This document shows positions 55,775 through 62,677 of a stretch of DNA of 64,000 nt, piece by piece. The translations under genes and the position numbers were made by a program. Numbering within the stretch: the first letter of the stretch is position 1; every line of letters begins with the position of its first letter. The DNA comes from Tubulanus polymorphus (lineage: Eukaryota > Nemertea > Palaeonemertea > Tubulaniformes > Tubulanidae). Location of the stretch: assembly GCF_964204645.1 (NCBI RefSeq), contig NC_134032.1, forward strand, positions 9,728,275 through 9,792,274, given 5' to 3'. The notes beneath the pieces are model-generated. The model had not been told where the DNA came from, did no database searches, and saw only the letters and a list, made by a program, of their open reading frames with translations.

Positions 55775-57022
55775 TTAATACATAACACTATCTAATTGTG
55801 AATTTAGAATATTTAATTGCGCGTCAGATATAATATAAATATGCATTTTAAAATTTTTAATTCCCTTTTTCTTTGTCATGAATAATTGTATTCCATCTTT
55901 TGTATTTTGTAGTTTTTTTCCAGAACCATGTAATGAATTATCCTCTGTTGTTCTAAAATCTAACCATAATGCATATTTATTACCGGTATAATAATCAATT
56001 TGATTAATGTTACAATTTTCAAATGATTTTACTTTTTCATTCATAAAATGTTTTTTAATTTCTACCCATTGATCTATCATTCTCATTCCTTGACAAAATA
56101 TTTTATTCGCTATTCCTTCGATAGTTATTTCTACTTTTGTTATTTCAGGATTATAATAATTATCAACATTTATTGCACCATTAGTATACGTTCCAATAGT
56201 AAAAAATATTAATATACCTTTAATAGATCTTCTAGGAAAGTTAATATTCTCATTTATTATTTCATCATTTGCATTAATAGTAACAGTTTTAAATTTATCA
56301 ATATAATCATATAATAATGAAAACCCTTGATTGTATTTAGTTTGAATTATACTTGAAATATTTTCATCAGTTACTGTATCATATTCTAAACATATATTCG
56401 ATAATTTATAACTCATATCTTTATTAACACTAGATATTACAATTTCATTTACAGGAGCAAATGTTATTTCGAATATAATATCTTCTTGAATTGCGTATTT
56501 ATATAAAGGTGCATTATTATTTATCAATTCAAAGTCTAATGGAATTTTATATTTGCTTCCATATATACTTTTAATCAATTTATCTACATCATTAGTTAAT
56601 ATTGCGCTATTAGCTTCTGATCTTAATTTATTTTGGTTTTCTGATTGAATTCCTTGAAATATCATATTATTTCTATTTTCTTTAGTTAACCACAAATCTT
56701 TATAATGCATAAATAAATTATAATCATCTAATGAGAAAACTGTTTCTGGACCAATCTTTATTGTTAACTTTTTAATCAAATATCTTCCAACATTATCAAC
56801 GACATAATTATTATTATTACCGATTACTTTTATATCAGCTGATAAATAAATACTGTTTGGAACATAAAAAGTATTTTGTGTTAATCTAGGAATTCTAACG
56901 TATAAAGTTTCATCGGGATTGATATTAGAAGGGTTATGAGTAATTATATGATGTGATCTTTCTGCTTTAATAGCATTAGATATTCTATGATTCTTAGAAG
57001 GATTGATATAACTCCCACTCAT
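55775..57022 (-). CDS. MCP: major capsid protein, double-jelly-roll type
   Basis: The 415-residue protein is assigned as the major capsid protein. It has the size and beta-rich pattern of double-jelly-roll capsid proteins. Segments resemble a family I associate with animal Polinton-type elements: VGRYLIKKLTIKIG, SLDDYNLFMHYKDLW, IPLDFELINNNAPLYKYA, SIKGILIFF, YNPEITKVEITIEG, YALWLDFRTTEDNSLHGSG and the C-terminal IYIISDAQLNI. The assignment relies on these remembered family patterns and on position next to other virion genes; no structural prediction was run. It is preceded by a strong class L motif, which suits late, high-level expression. The frame is intact. Confidence 0.75.
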   Translation of the reverse strand: MSGSYINPSKNHRISNAIKAERSHHIITHNPSNINPDETLYVRIPRLTQNTFYVPNSIYLSADIKVIGNNNNYVVDNVGRYLIKKLTIKIGPETVFSLDDYNLFMHYKDLWLTKENRNNMIFQGIQSENQNKLRSEANSAILTNDVDKLIKSIYGSKYKIPLDFELINNNAPLYKYAIQEDIIFEITFAPVNEIVISSVNKDMSYKLSNICLEYDTVTDENISSIIQTKYNQGFSLLYDYIDKFKTVTINANDEIINENINFPRRSIKGILIFFTIGTYTNGAINVDNYYNPEITKVEITIEGIANKIFCQGMRMIDQWVEIKKHFMNEKVKSFENCNINQIDYYTGNKYALWLDFRTTEDNSLHGSGKKLQNTKDGIQLFMTKKKGIKNFKMHIYIISDAQLNILNSQLDSVMY

Positions 57023-57040
57023 TTATTTAACAAAAAAATT
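57020..57040 (-). promoter_or_regulatory. class L start motif before the capsid gene
   Basis: Read on the minus strand: AATTTTTTTGTTAAATAAATG. Confidence 0.7.
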
Positions 57041-57046
57041 AATTAT

Positions 57047-57856
57047 TTATTTTTTGATATTTTTTGATATCATATTTACTAAACCAAAAATAATAGCACT
57101 TACAACTGTAATTAAAAATAAAATAATATGTTCAGCAGCAAAGTTAATAATGTTTCCTGCAGATTTCAATATAAAACCAACAATTGAAGCAATAACTCCT
57201 GGTAAAGCTGCAGCAGATTTCTTTGATAGTTCCCATAAATATTTTGCTAATTTCTTTAAACCATCTTTAACTTTATCTTGTATAGAATTATTACCTGGAG
57301 GTTTATCTGGTTTATTGGGAGTAGGAGTAGATTTTAAAGCATTTGATATTGCTAAACCAATTGTTGTAAATACCATAGTTACAGCTGTTAGAATTGAAAG
57401 AATTGTTATTCCTTCTAATTCAAATAATAACTTTATTCTGTCTTTTAATGATATTTCAGAATTTGGTTTAATCAACAAATCTTTAAAAATAACTTTTAAT
57501 CTATTAATATTATAATCATATGATTTTAATAATAATTTAATTTCTTCTTTTTGTAATTCTATGTTATATTCTAAATCATCTTTTTCTTTTTCTAAATATG
57601 CATTTCTTTTTTTAAATTCAATTTCTTCAATAACTTTATTATCTCTATCTAATTTTAATTGTTCAATTTCTTTTCTTGATTTTAATAATTCATCTTCTAA
57701 AGTTCTAATTTTTAAATCTCTTATACTTTTATCATGCGCAATTTTTTCAGATGCAAGTCTTATACTAATAATTTCTCTAATTGCTTTATCAGAAAATATA
57801 TCTAAATCTTCTAATTCTTGATCTGTTGCATCAAGTAACCCATTCGGTAAAAGTTT
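57047..57856 (-). pseudogene. C-terminal part of a coiled-coil/membrane protein, frameshifted from the next frame
   Basis: The frame is open from just after a TGA at 57857-57859 to the stop at 57047, with no Met codon in its first half. It therefore needs the frame at 57811-58611 for a start. The first 130 residues are a charged coiled coil (heptad-like runs of Leu, Ile, Lys and Glu). SLKDRIKLLFELEGITILSI and following residues form a first hydrophobic segment. Then come a proline-rich linker and two more hydrophobic stretches (AALPGVIASIVGFILKSAGN, ILFLITVVSAIIFGLVNMIS). I associate this C-terminus with a widespread Polinton protein of unknown function. A TTG-initiated shorter product from 57478 is possible but unlikely. 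Confidence 0.7.
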
Positions 57857-58611
57857 TCAATTGGAACTTTATTTGATTTAGGTTTACTAGTTTTGGAAGT
57901 TTTATTCAGTAAGTTATCTAAACGTTTTTCTAATTGTGATTGACTTAAATCATTATCAATTTGTTGAGTGTCTCTTCTCGATGTTTCCGGTGTTGAAGAT
58001 CTTAATTTATCTCTATTCTCTTCCATTTCTGTTTCTAAATTATTATCGATTGTTTCAAATAATTTATTAATTCTTTGTTTAAATACTCTTTCATTTTTAA
58101 TAATTTCTTCTTGTGTTACATCTTCTGGTTCATTACTATTTCTTATTCTTTTAATTCTAGATAGGTTTAACTTAAGCAAAGTTGATTCTGCTAATATTTT
58201 TTCTTGTTTTTTATAAGAGATATCAATATAATAATCATCTTTCAAACGATAATAATATTCACCATCTAAAAATTTTAATTCTCTTATTAAATATCTGGCA
58301 CCTCTATCATTTATATTATATCCAGAATTTTCAAATACATGTTTGAAATTATAAATATATTCATTATATTCTAAATTTTGTTTTACTAAATCTGGATTTT
58401 CATTTTCAGGATTTATTCTCGATCTAGTTCTTCTATCAAATTCATCTGTTGATTGACCTTTAGAACCACTATCTGCTAAATTAGAATTATATGCTGATTC
58501 ATCATTATTATCAATATTAGTTTCTGCATCATTATAATCATCATCAATATATCCTTCATTATCATTTCCCATTTCTCCCATTTCATAATCTTCTACACCT
58601 TCTACTTCCAT
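57811..58611 (-). CDS. N-terminal part of the same coiled-coil/membrane protein, 266 residues before the frame break
   Basis: The first 50 residues are very acidic with Asp, Asn and Glu runs. A globular part follows (YEYNEYIYNF-like region, RGARYLIRELKFLDGEYYYR, DDYYIDISYKKQEKIL) and then a long helical, charged region. The frame stops at 57811, but the -1 frame stays open for 269 more codons. The switch must fall between 57856 and 57814, a stretch containing AAAAC and TTTTAC runs. Either a one-base indel or a frameshift on slippery runs could explain it; the site does not match the classical X-XXY-YYZ heptamer. The protein begins with a class L motif. Function unknown. Confidence 0.75.
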   Translation of the reverse strand: MEVEGVEDYEMGEMGNDNEGYIDDDYNDAETNIDNNDESAYNSNLADSGSKGQSTDEFDRRTRSRINPENENPDLVKQNLEYNEYIYNFKHVFENSGYNINDRGARYLIRELKFLDGEYYYRLKDDYYIDISYKKQEKILAESTLLKLNLSRIKRIRNSNEPEDVTQEEIIKNERVFKQRINKLFETIDNNLETEMEENRDKLRSSTPETSRRDTQQIDNDLSQSQLEKRLDNLLNKTSKTSKPKSNKVPIENFYRMGYLMQQIKN

Positions 58612-58629
58612 TTACATAATAAAAAAATT
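58609..58629 (-). promoter_or_regulatory. class L start motif before the coiled-coil gene
   Basis: Read on the minus strand: TAATTTTTTTATTATGTAA, then ATG. Confidence 0.6.
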
Positions 58630-60016
58630 AAAATTTAAAATATAATATTCCTCCGATTACAATTCCTATACAAGTTATAGCTAATTTAGTATTTTCATGG
58701 GATTTATTATCATCATTTAGTTTAATTATATCATGTTGAATATTATCAGTTTCAATATCTTCTGATGTATTGTAATCTTTTATTTTAGAATCATTATTTA
58801 ATTTAATATTCTTAGTTTTAGTTTCAGTTGATTGAATATGTTTTTTATTTTTTTCACCTTCCATTAATTTTGGAGCAGTAATAATCTTTTTATTTATATC
58901 ATTTAATCCAAATGAATTATTTATTGTTGCAGTTTTAATTAGATTATTATAACCAATTATGTTTCCCATCTTTAATACTAAATCATTAGAAATAATTAAT
59001 AGATTAGGGCCTATACAATAATTAAGTCTTACATGAGATTTATCTAAATAATTTTGATATCTTATAATGTTTTCTGGAATCGATCTATTTTTATCATTAT
59101 GTATGGAATCTTCAAATAAAACTTTAAACTGTTTTTGTGTATCGAATGATGTATTCAAATTTCCAATTATCGGTGATCTTGTTTCAACTTGTGATCCTAA
59201 AATACAAATCAAATAAGTTCTAATAGATTGATTTATTCTTTCTATACCTGATTTAGTAAAACCTTCACTATTTTCTAAAATAAAATAAACCCAACCATTA
59301 TTGTTTTCTTGTTTTAAATTATCATAAAATTTCGGTAATTTATTGAAATTTAATGTTTCTAAATCCTTTGTTTCTATTTTACCATAACCTAATTTTTTAT
59401 TATAGATATTATAAAAACTATTAGATGGTATGGGAAGTGCACAATATTCTGCAATCTTTTTAGGGCAAGGAAGTGATCTTATTGTTCCAATTTTTGTTCT
59501 AAAATCAGAATTATTTATATCTATATTAAATTCATTGCAAATTTTATAAAACTTAGATAAATTAATATTATTATCCAATTCTTTAAAATATCTAGATCCT
59601 GGTAAAGCACACTCTAATTCATTTAATATTATTCTGATTTGAAAGTATGTATGAAATCTAAATAAACTTTGAATTAGTTTATATTTAGAATTATTCAAAT
59701 GATCATTCCAACTAATTCCACATCCTGTTGTTGCACAATAAACAGCAAAATTTAATTGGTTCTGCCAATACTTCATATTAGATTTTAATAACCATTGTTT
59801 TTCATCTTTCAATTTTTTAAAATTAATTAAATATACATGAAATATATTTTCCATCTTTGCATTAAAATTATTAGTTTCAGTAACATAAATTTCTAAATTA
59901 GTTAGTGAATCTAAAACTTCATTTCTATATGTAATATCTTTATTAAAATCTATTGCTGGAATATTATATTTAATTGATTTATTATATCGGAAAGTTTTTG
60001 GAAAACTATCTACCAT
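58628..60016 (-). CDS. tail-anchored protein of unknown function, 462 residues
   Basis: The largest complete unknown of the element. Residues about 75-330 look like a folded domain with conserved-looking stretches (YCATTGCGISWNDHL, LNELECALPGSRYF, CALPIPSNSFYNIYNKKLGY, WVYFILENSEGFTKSGIERI, TYLICILGSQVETRS). Residues about 375-440 are polar and low in complexity. The final 20 residues are a single hydrophobic helix ending in KF, so the protein is probably anchored in a membrane by its C-terminus. The folded part resembles a protein I recall from animal Polinton-type elements, without a known role. A virion-surface or membrane-attachment role is only inferred. It lies between the coiled-coil gene and two small membrane-protein genes. 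Confidence 0.78.
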   Translation of the reverse strand: MVDSFPKTFRYNKSIKYNIPAIDFNKDITYRNEVLDSLTNLEIYVTETNNFNAKMENIFHVYLINFKKLKDEKQWLLKSNMKYWQNQLNFAVYCATTGCGISWNDHLNNSKYKLIQSLFRFHTYFQIRIILNELECALPGSRYFKELDNNINLSKFYKICNEFNIDINNSDFRTKIGTIRSLPCPKKIAEYCALPIPSNSFYNIYNKKLGYGKIETKDLETLNFNKLPKFYDNLKQENNNGWVYFILENSEGFTKSGIERINQSIRTYLICILGSQVETRSPIIGNLNTSFDTQKQFKVLFEDSIHNDKNRSIPENIIRYQNYLDKSHVRLNYCIGPNLLIISNDLVLKMGNIIGYNNLIKTATINNSFGLNDINKKIITAPKLMEGEKNKKHIQSTETKTKNIKLNNDSKIKDYNTSEDIETDNIQHDIIKLNDDNKSHENTKLAITCIGIVIGGILYFKF

Positions 60017-60036
60017 TTATATAATTAAAAAAATTA
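60014..60036 (-). promoter_or_regulatory. class L start motif before the 462-residue gene
   Basis: Read on the minus strand: AATTTTTTTAATTATATAAATG. Confidence 0.65.
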
Positions 60037-60468
60037 ATAATTTATTAATTCTTTTAATAATTTATCTTGTTCTTCAACTGTTATATGACCATTTAAACTT
60101 ATTATATAATCTAGTGTATTCTTTAATTTATTTATTTCTTTTATATTAGTTTTGATTTTTTCTTTATTACTTTTTATATTTAATTTTGAACTTATACCAG
60201 TTAAAACACTTGAACTTAATCCTAACACACCAATTGATATAGCTAAAGGTGTTAATGGACTGAATATTGCTAGAAATGTTATTACAGAACTAATTGTAAC
60301 CGAACCACTTATAATCAAATAATATATAATTTTACTTTTTAAATATTTTTTCTTTTTTATCTTTAAGTCACTTTCAAATTCTAATATTTGTTTTTCTAAA
60401 TATGTTTTTAATTTAGTTTTATTTATATCATGAGGAATAATATCAATACTATCAACTTTATCTTCCAT
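60034..60468 (-). CDS. small membrane protein with coiled-coil flanks, 144 residues
   Basis: Residues about 20-45 are basic and helical. Residues about 48-90 are a long hydrophobic stretch that fits two membrane passes (IIYYLIISGSVTISSVITFL, TPLAISIGVLGLSSSVLTGI). The rest is a charged helix (NIKEINKLKNTLDYIISLNG). The layout, helix-two membrane passes-helix, recalls viral membrane-modifying proteins, but no family is known to me. The stop is 17 nt before the next ATG. Confidence 0.75.
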   Translation of the reverse strand: MEDKVDSIDIIPHDINKTKLKTYLEKQILEFESDLKIKKKKYLKSKIIYYLIISGSVTISSVITFLAIFSPLTPLAISIGVLGLSSSVLTGISSKLNIKSNKEKIKTNIKEINKLKNTLDYIISLNGHITVEEQDKLLKELINY

Positions 60469-60488
60469 TTATTTAGCAAAAAAAATTA
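60466..60488 (-). promoter_or_regulatory. class L start motif before the 144-residue gene
   Basis: Read on the minus strand: TAATTTTTTTTGCTAAATAA, then ATG. Essentially identical to that at 60912-60934. Confidence 0.75.
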
Positions 60489-60914
60489 CTAATTAGTAAA
60501 CTTATAAGCAACAAATATAACAATAACTGTTCCACCTAAAATCCATATTATTTCATATTTCTGTTGTTCTTTACTTGGGGTATAATAATCTGATAATTTA
60601 GGTTTGTATAGATGTAATTTTTCTTTATTGGTTACCGCGTTATATAAACTCATTGCATCATCAACTGATTGAAAATCTCTATGTGAAATCTTCTGATCAT
60701 ATAATTCTTTATTGATGTAATCCATATAGTTGTTTTGTCTCTTTTCTCTATATTCTTCTGCAGCTTTATTGTATTTCTCTAACGCTAAGTTATGTCTTCT
60801 TTGTTCTCCTAATGAACTATTTTTATCAATATGCTTAAATAAATAACCACCACCAGTAAATGCTAAAGCGTTAACAATTGCTGATCCTATAATAGTTATA
60901 ATTGCAGAAGCCAT
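60489..60914 (-). CDS. membrane protein with N- and C-terminal hydrophobic segments, 141 residues
   Basis: A hydrophobic N-terminus (residues about 3-27, glycine-containing) and a second transmembrane helix near the C-terminus (WILGGTVIVIFVAYKF) flank a charged helical middle (EQRRHNLALEKYNKAAEEYR). The motif LSDYYTPSKEQQ before the second helix resembles LSDFYHPSEDQ in a recurring protein of animal Polinton-type elements, which I recall but cannot check. No function is known. It could be a virion membrane or minor capsid component. Confidence 0.78.
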   Translation of the reverse strand: MASAIITIIGSAIVNALAFTGGGYLFKHIDKNSSLGEQRRHNLALEKYNKAAEEYREKRQNNYMDYINKELYDQKISHRDFQSVDDAMSLYNAVTNKEKLHLYKPKLSDYYTPSKEQQKYEIIWILGGTVIVIFVAYKFTN

Positions 60915-60934
60915 TTATTTAGCAAAAAAAATTA
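60912..60934 (-). promoter_or_regulatory. class L start motif before the 141-residue gene
   Basis: Read on the minus strand: TAATTTTTTTTGCTAAATAA, then ATG. Confidence 0.75.
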
Positions 60935-60939
60935 TGCAT

Positions 60940-61161
60940 TTATATGGGAGGAATATATTTTTGTTTTTCCAAATAATCAATAGTTAAATTAGATAAAGTA
61001 ACTGCTAATGTTAACTTTAAAATATCATTTATATCAAATCTATCAACATTAACACTTCCCATTTTGAATACTTTTTTTAATACCATTGAATAACCAACAG
61101 TTCCAACTGATAGTAATGCGCCATTATATAATCCAGTTATTATCCACTTATTATCACTCAT
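60940..61161 (-). CDS. very small membrane protein, 73 residues
   Basis: Two hydrophobic stretches are visible (GLYNGALLSVGTVGYSMVLK and ILKLTLAVTLSNLTIDYL), the second followed by EKQKYIPP. Such a short protein with an ALLSVG start and a YLEKQKYIPP end fits a recurrent small protein in animal Polinton-type elements, as far as I remember. Its start is fixed by a class L motif. It could be a pore-like or scaffold membrane protein. Function unknown. Confidence 0.72.
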   Translation of the reverse strand: MSDNKWIITGLYNGALLSVGTVGYSMVLKKVFKMGSVNVDRFDINDILKLTLAVTLSNLTIDYLEKQKYIPPI

Positions 61162-61179
61162 TTATTTATCAAAAAAATT
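61159..61179 (-). promoter_or_regulatory. class L start motif before the 73-residue gene
   Basis: Read on the minus strand: AATTTTTTTGATAAATAAATG. Confidence 0.75.
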
Positions 61180-61518
61180 ACTATCATCAAAATATTTAGT
61201 TATCTTAGTGATGATTATTTCAACATTTATTTTATTACTAGTTTCATTTGTATATATTTCAATTATTATTTTTTTAATATCATCGATTATAAAATCTTCA
61301 TCTAATTCATAAAATCTTAAAGATTCTCTAATTAAATTAGTAATCTTTTCTACATTTAAAGTTTCTTTATCAATTGTTGTTTCATACTCAAATGTTGTTT
61401 CATTAGAAAATACAATATTTTTGATATGTGTTATTACATCATTAATATTAAATTTCATCTCTTTCTCACGTTTAAAATCAAATCCAAAACATATACTCGG
61501 TCCAACAGTTATATTCAT
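61162..61518 (-). CDS. protein of unknown function, 118 residues
   Basis: The protein is rich in Ile, Asn, Glu and Lys without a membrane segment. It looks like alternating helices and strands (VEKITNLIRESLRFYELDED, KIIIEIYTNETSNKINVEII). It resembles nothing I know. The frame ends directly beside the start of the 73-residue gene (stop at 61162, ATG at 61161), so the two are very tightly packed. A second ATG at codon 21 is possible, but the class L motif favours the first. Confidence 0.65.
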   Translation of the reverse strand: MNITVGPSICFGFDFKREKEMKFNINDVITHIKNIVFSNETTFEYETTIDKETLNVEKITNLIRESLRFYELDEDFIIDDIKKIIIEIYTNETSNKINVEIIITKITKYFDDSNFFDK

Positions 61519-61536
61519 TTATATATCAAAAAAATT
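61516..61536 (-). promoter_or_regulatory. class L start motif before the 118-residue gene
   Basis: Read on the minus strand: AATTTTTTTGATATATAAATG. Confidence 0.75.
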
Positions 61537-62290
61537 ACTCTCTACATCTTATAACTAATTCATATATCACAGGAAAGTTATTTAAATCAATTAAGTATCC
61601 ATTATGATTTCTTATTTCTAATTTAAAATTATTAAATTTAGGAATGCAAGGTTTAAAATCACATTCTGTTAAATTATAATTTATTTGAGTTCCAAATTGT
61701 TTAACATTTTTTAGCGGTAAAATATTTAGTATACTAGAACTACAAATTGTTTCTTTAGTTGCTTCGAAAGTTTTTGTAGGCTCGATTAAATTGCAATAAA
61801 TATAAACGTGTGTAAAAGGTATTATATTTGAGCTGCCTTCTGCGTTTCCAGTAACTGTAAGTGGTTTAATTCCTAACATTTTAGCCAGTGGTTTGTTTAC
61901 CATAAATTTATGTTGTTCATTAGATATCTTTATTCTAATTTTATTAGTACTATCAATTTTATTAAATTTAATTTCAAATACAGAAGTGCCCCCGATTTTC
62001 AACCGAGCTCTTCTATTAATTTCCTGCGCTAATGATTCTAAATTATATAATCCTGGTTTTAAAAATATATGAAACCATTTATCTTTATTTCTCATATAAA
62101 TCATAAACCCTCTATGTTCAAAAGTTTTATCCGATATATTATAAAAAGAATTACATAAACTTATATTTACTAATTTTAAATCAACACAATTTTTGAATTC
62201 TCTGTCTAATTGTACTAATAAATTATGTGATTTATAATTTGTAAGTTTTCTAGAATCAACAAATATTCTGTATTCTTTTAATTCCGCCAT
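61535..62290 (-). CDS. minor capsid (penton-like) protein, single jelly roll
   Basis: The 251-residue protein fits the Polinton penton family. It starts with a strand and the sequence VDLKLVNISLCNSFYNISD, which corresponds to the family's conserved 'L..I....S.YNI' segment. It continues with FLKPGLYNLESLAQEINRRA, the usual 'G.Y....L...IN' motif, and KMLGIKPLTV. It ends in NFKLEIRNHNGYLIDLNNFP then VIYELVIRCRE, the typical last strands ('I....G..ID......L.I...'). The upstream sequence has the TAAATG start context but lacks a clear T-run. The assignment rests on these patterns. It sits between the OB-like gene and the small membrane genes. Confidence 0.8.
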   Translation of the reverse strand: MAELKEYRIFVDSRKLTNYKSHNLLVQLDREFKNCVDLKLVNISLCNSFYNISDKTFEHRGFMIYMRNKDKWFHIFLKPGLYNLESLAQEINRRARLKIGGTSVFEIKFNKIDSTNKIRIKISNEQHKFMVNKPLAKMLGIKPLTVTGNAEGSSNIIPFTHVYIYCNLIEPTKTFEATKETICSSSILNILPLKNVKQFGTQINYNLTECDFKPCIPKFNNFKLEIRNHNGYLIDLNNFPVIYELVIRCRE

Positions 62291-62307
62291 TTATTTTACA
62301 TATTTTC

Positions 62308-62649
62308 TTATTCGAAATCTATTTCATTATGTCCTTTTTCATTCTTACCTTTGTATACAAAATAGAAATCACCAGAACATAATTCTTCTAGATCTTCACT
62401 TGATAATCTATGAAATCTATCTGGTAAATAAGTTCTGAATTTATATTTATTTCCTTTTAATCCTTCATATTCTAAATGAATTACTAATTTATCTCCATAT
62501 TTATTAGTAATTGTTTCAATGTTAGTAATTAAATATTTCTTGTGAATTGTTAACTCAGTTAGTTTTTTAAATTTATAATCTACAGATTTGACGCTTGAAG
62601 TATCTTTAATTCTATCTAAGAATTCACTGTGTACTTGTTTACTCTCCAT
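62308..62649 (-). CDS. small OB-like protein, possible single-strand DNA-binding protein
   Basis: The 113-residue protein has a central pattern of beta strands (KYLITNIETITNKYGDKLVI, HLEYEGLKGNKYKFRTYLPD) followed by RFHRLSSEDLEEL and FYFVYKGKN. A similar small protein with 'Y.I......T.YG..........LP.R' is common in animal Polinton-type and parvovirus-like elements. An OB fold binding single-stranded DNA would suit a protein-primed replication system and the gene's position next to the polymerase. This is inference. The class E motif fixes the start and groups it with the HNH and zinc-finger genes. Confidence 0.65.
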   Translation of the reverse strand: MESKQVHSEFLDRIKDTSSVKSVDYKFKKLTELTIHKKYLITNIETITNKYGDKLVIHLEYEGLKGNKYKFRTYLPDRFHRLSSEDLEELCSGDFYFVYKGKNEKGHNEIDFE

Positions 62650-62674
62650 TTATTATACAAATTTTTATTGAAAT
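62644..62674 (-). promoter_or_regulatory. class E start motif before the OB-like gene
   Basis: Read on the minus strand: TTCAATAAAAATTTG then TATAATAAATGGA. Confidence 0.7.
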
Positions 62675-62677
62675 TGA

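Noticed and set aside
57054-58216. Plus-strand frames of 82-153 codons opposite the coiled-coil gene
   Set aside because: They are antisense shadows of AT-rich, charged coding sequence; Ser/Leu-rich translations are expected there.
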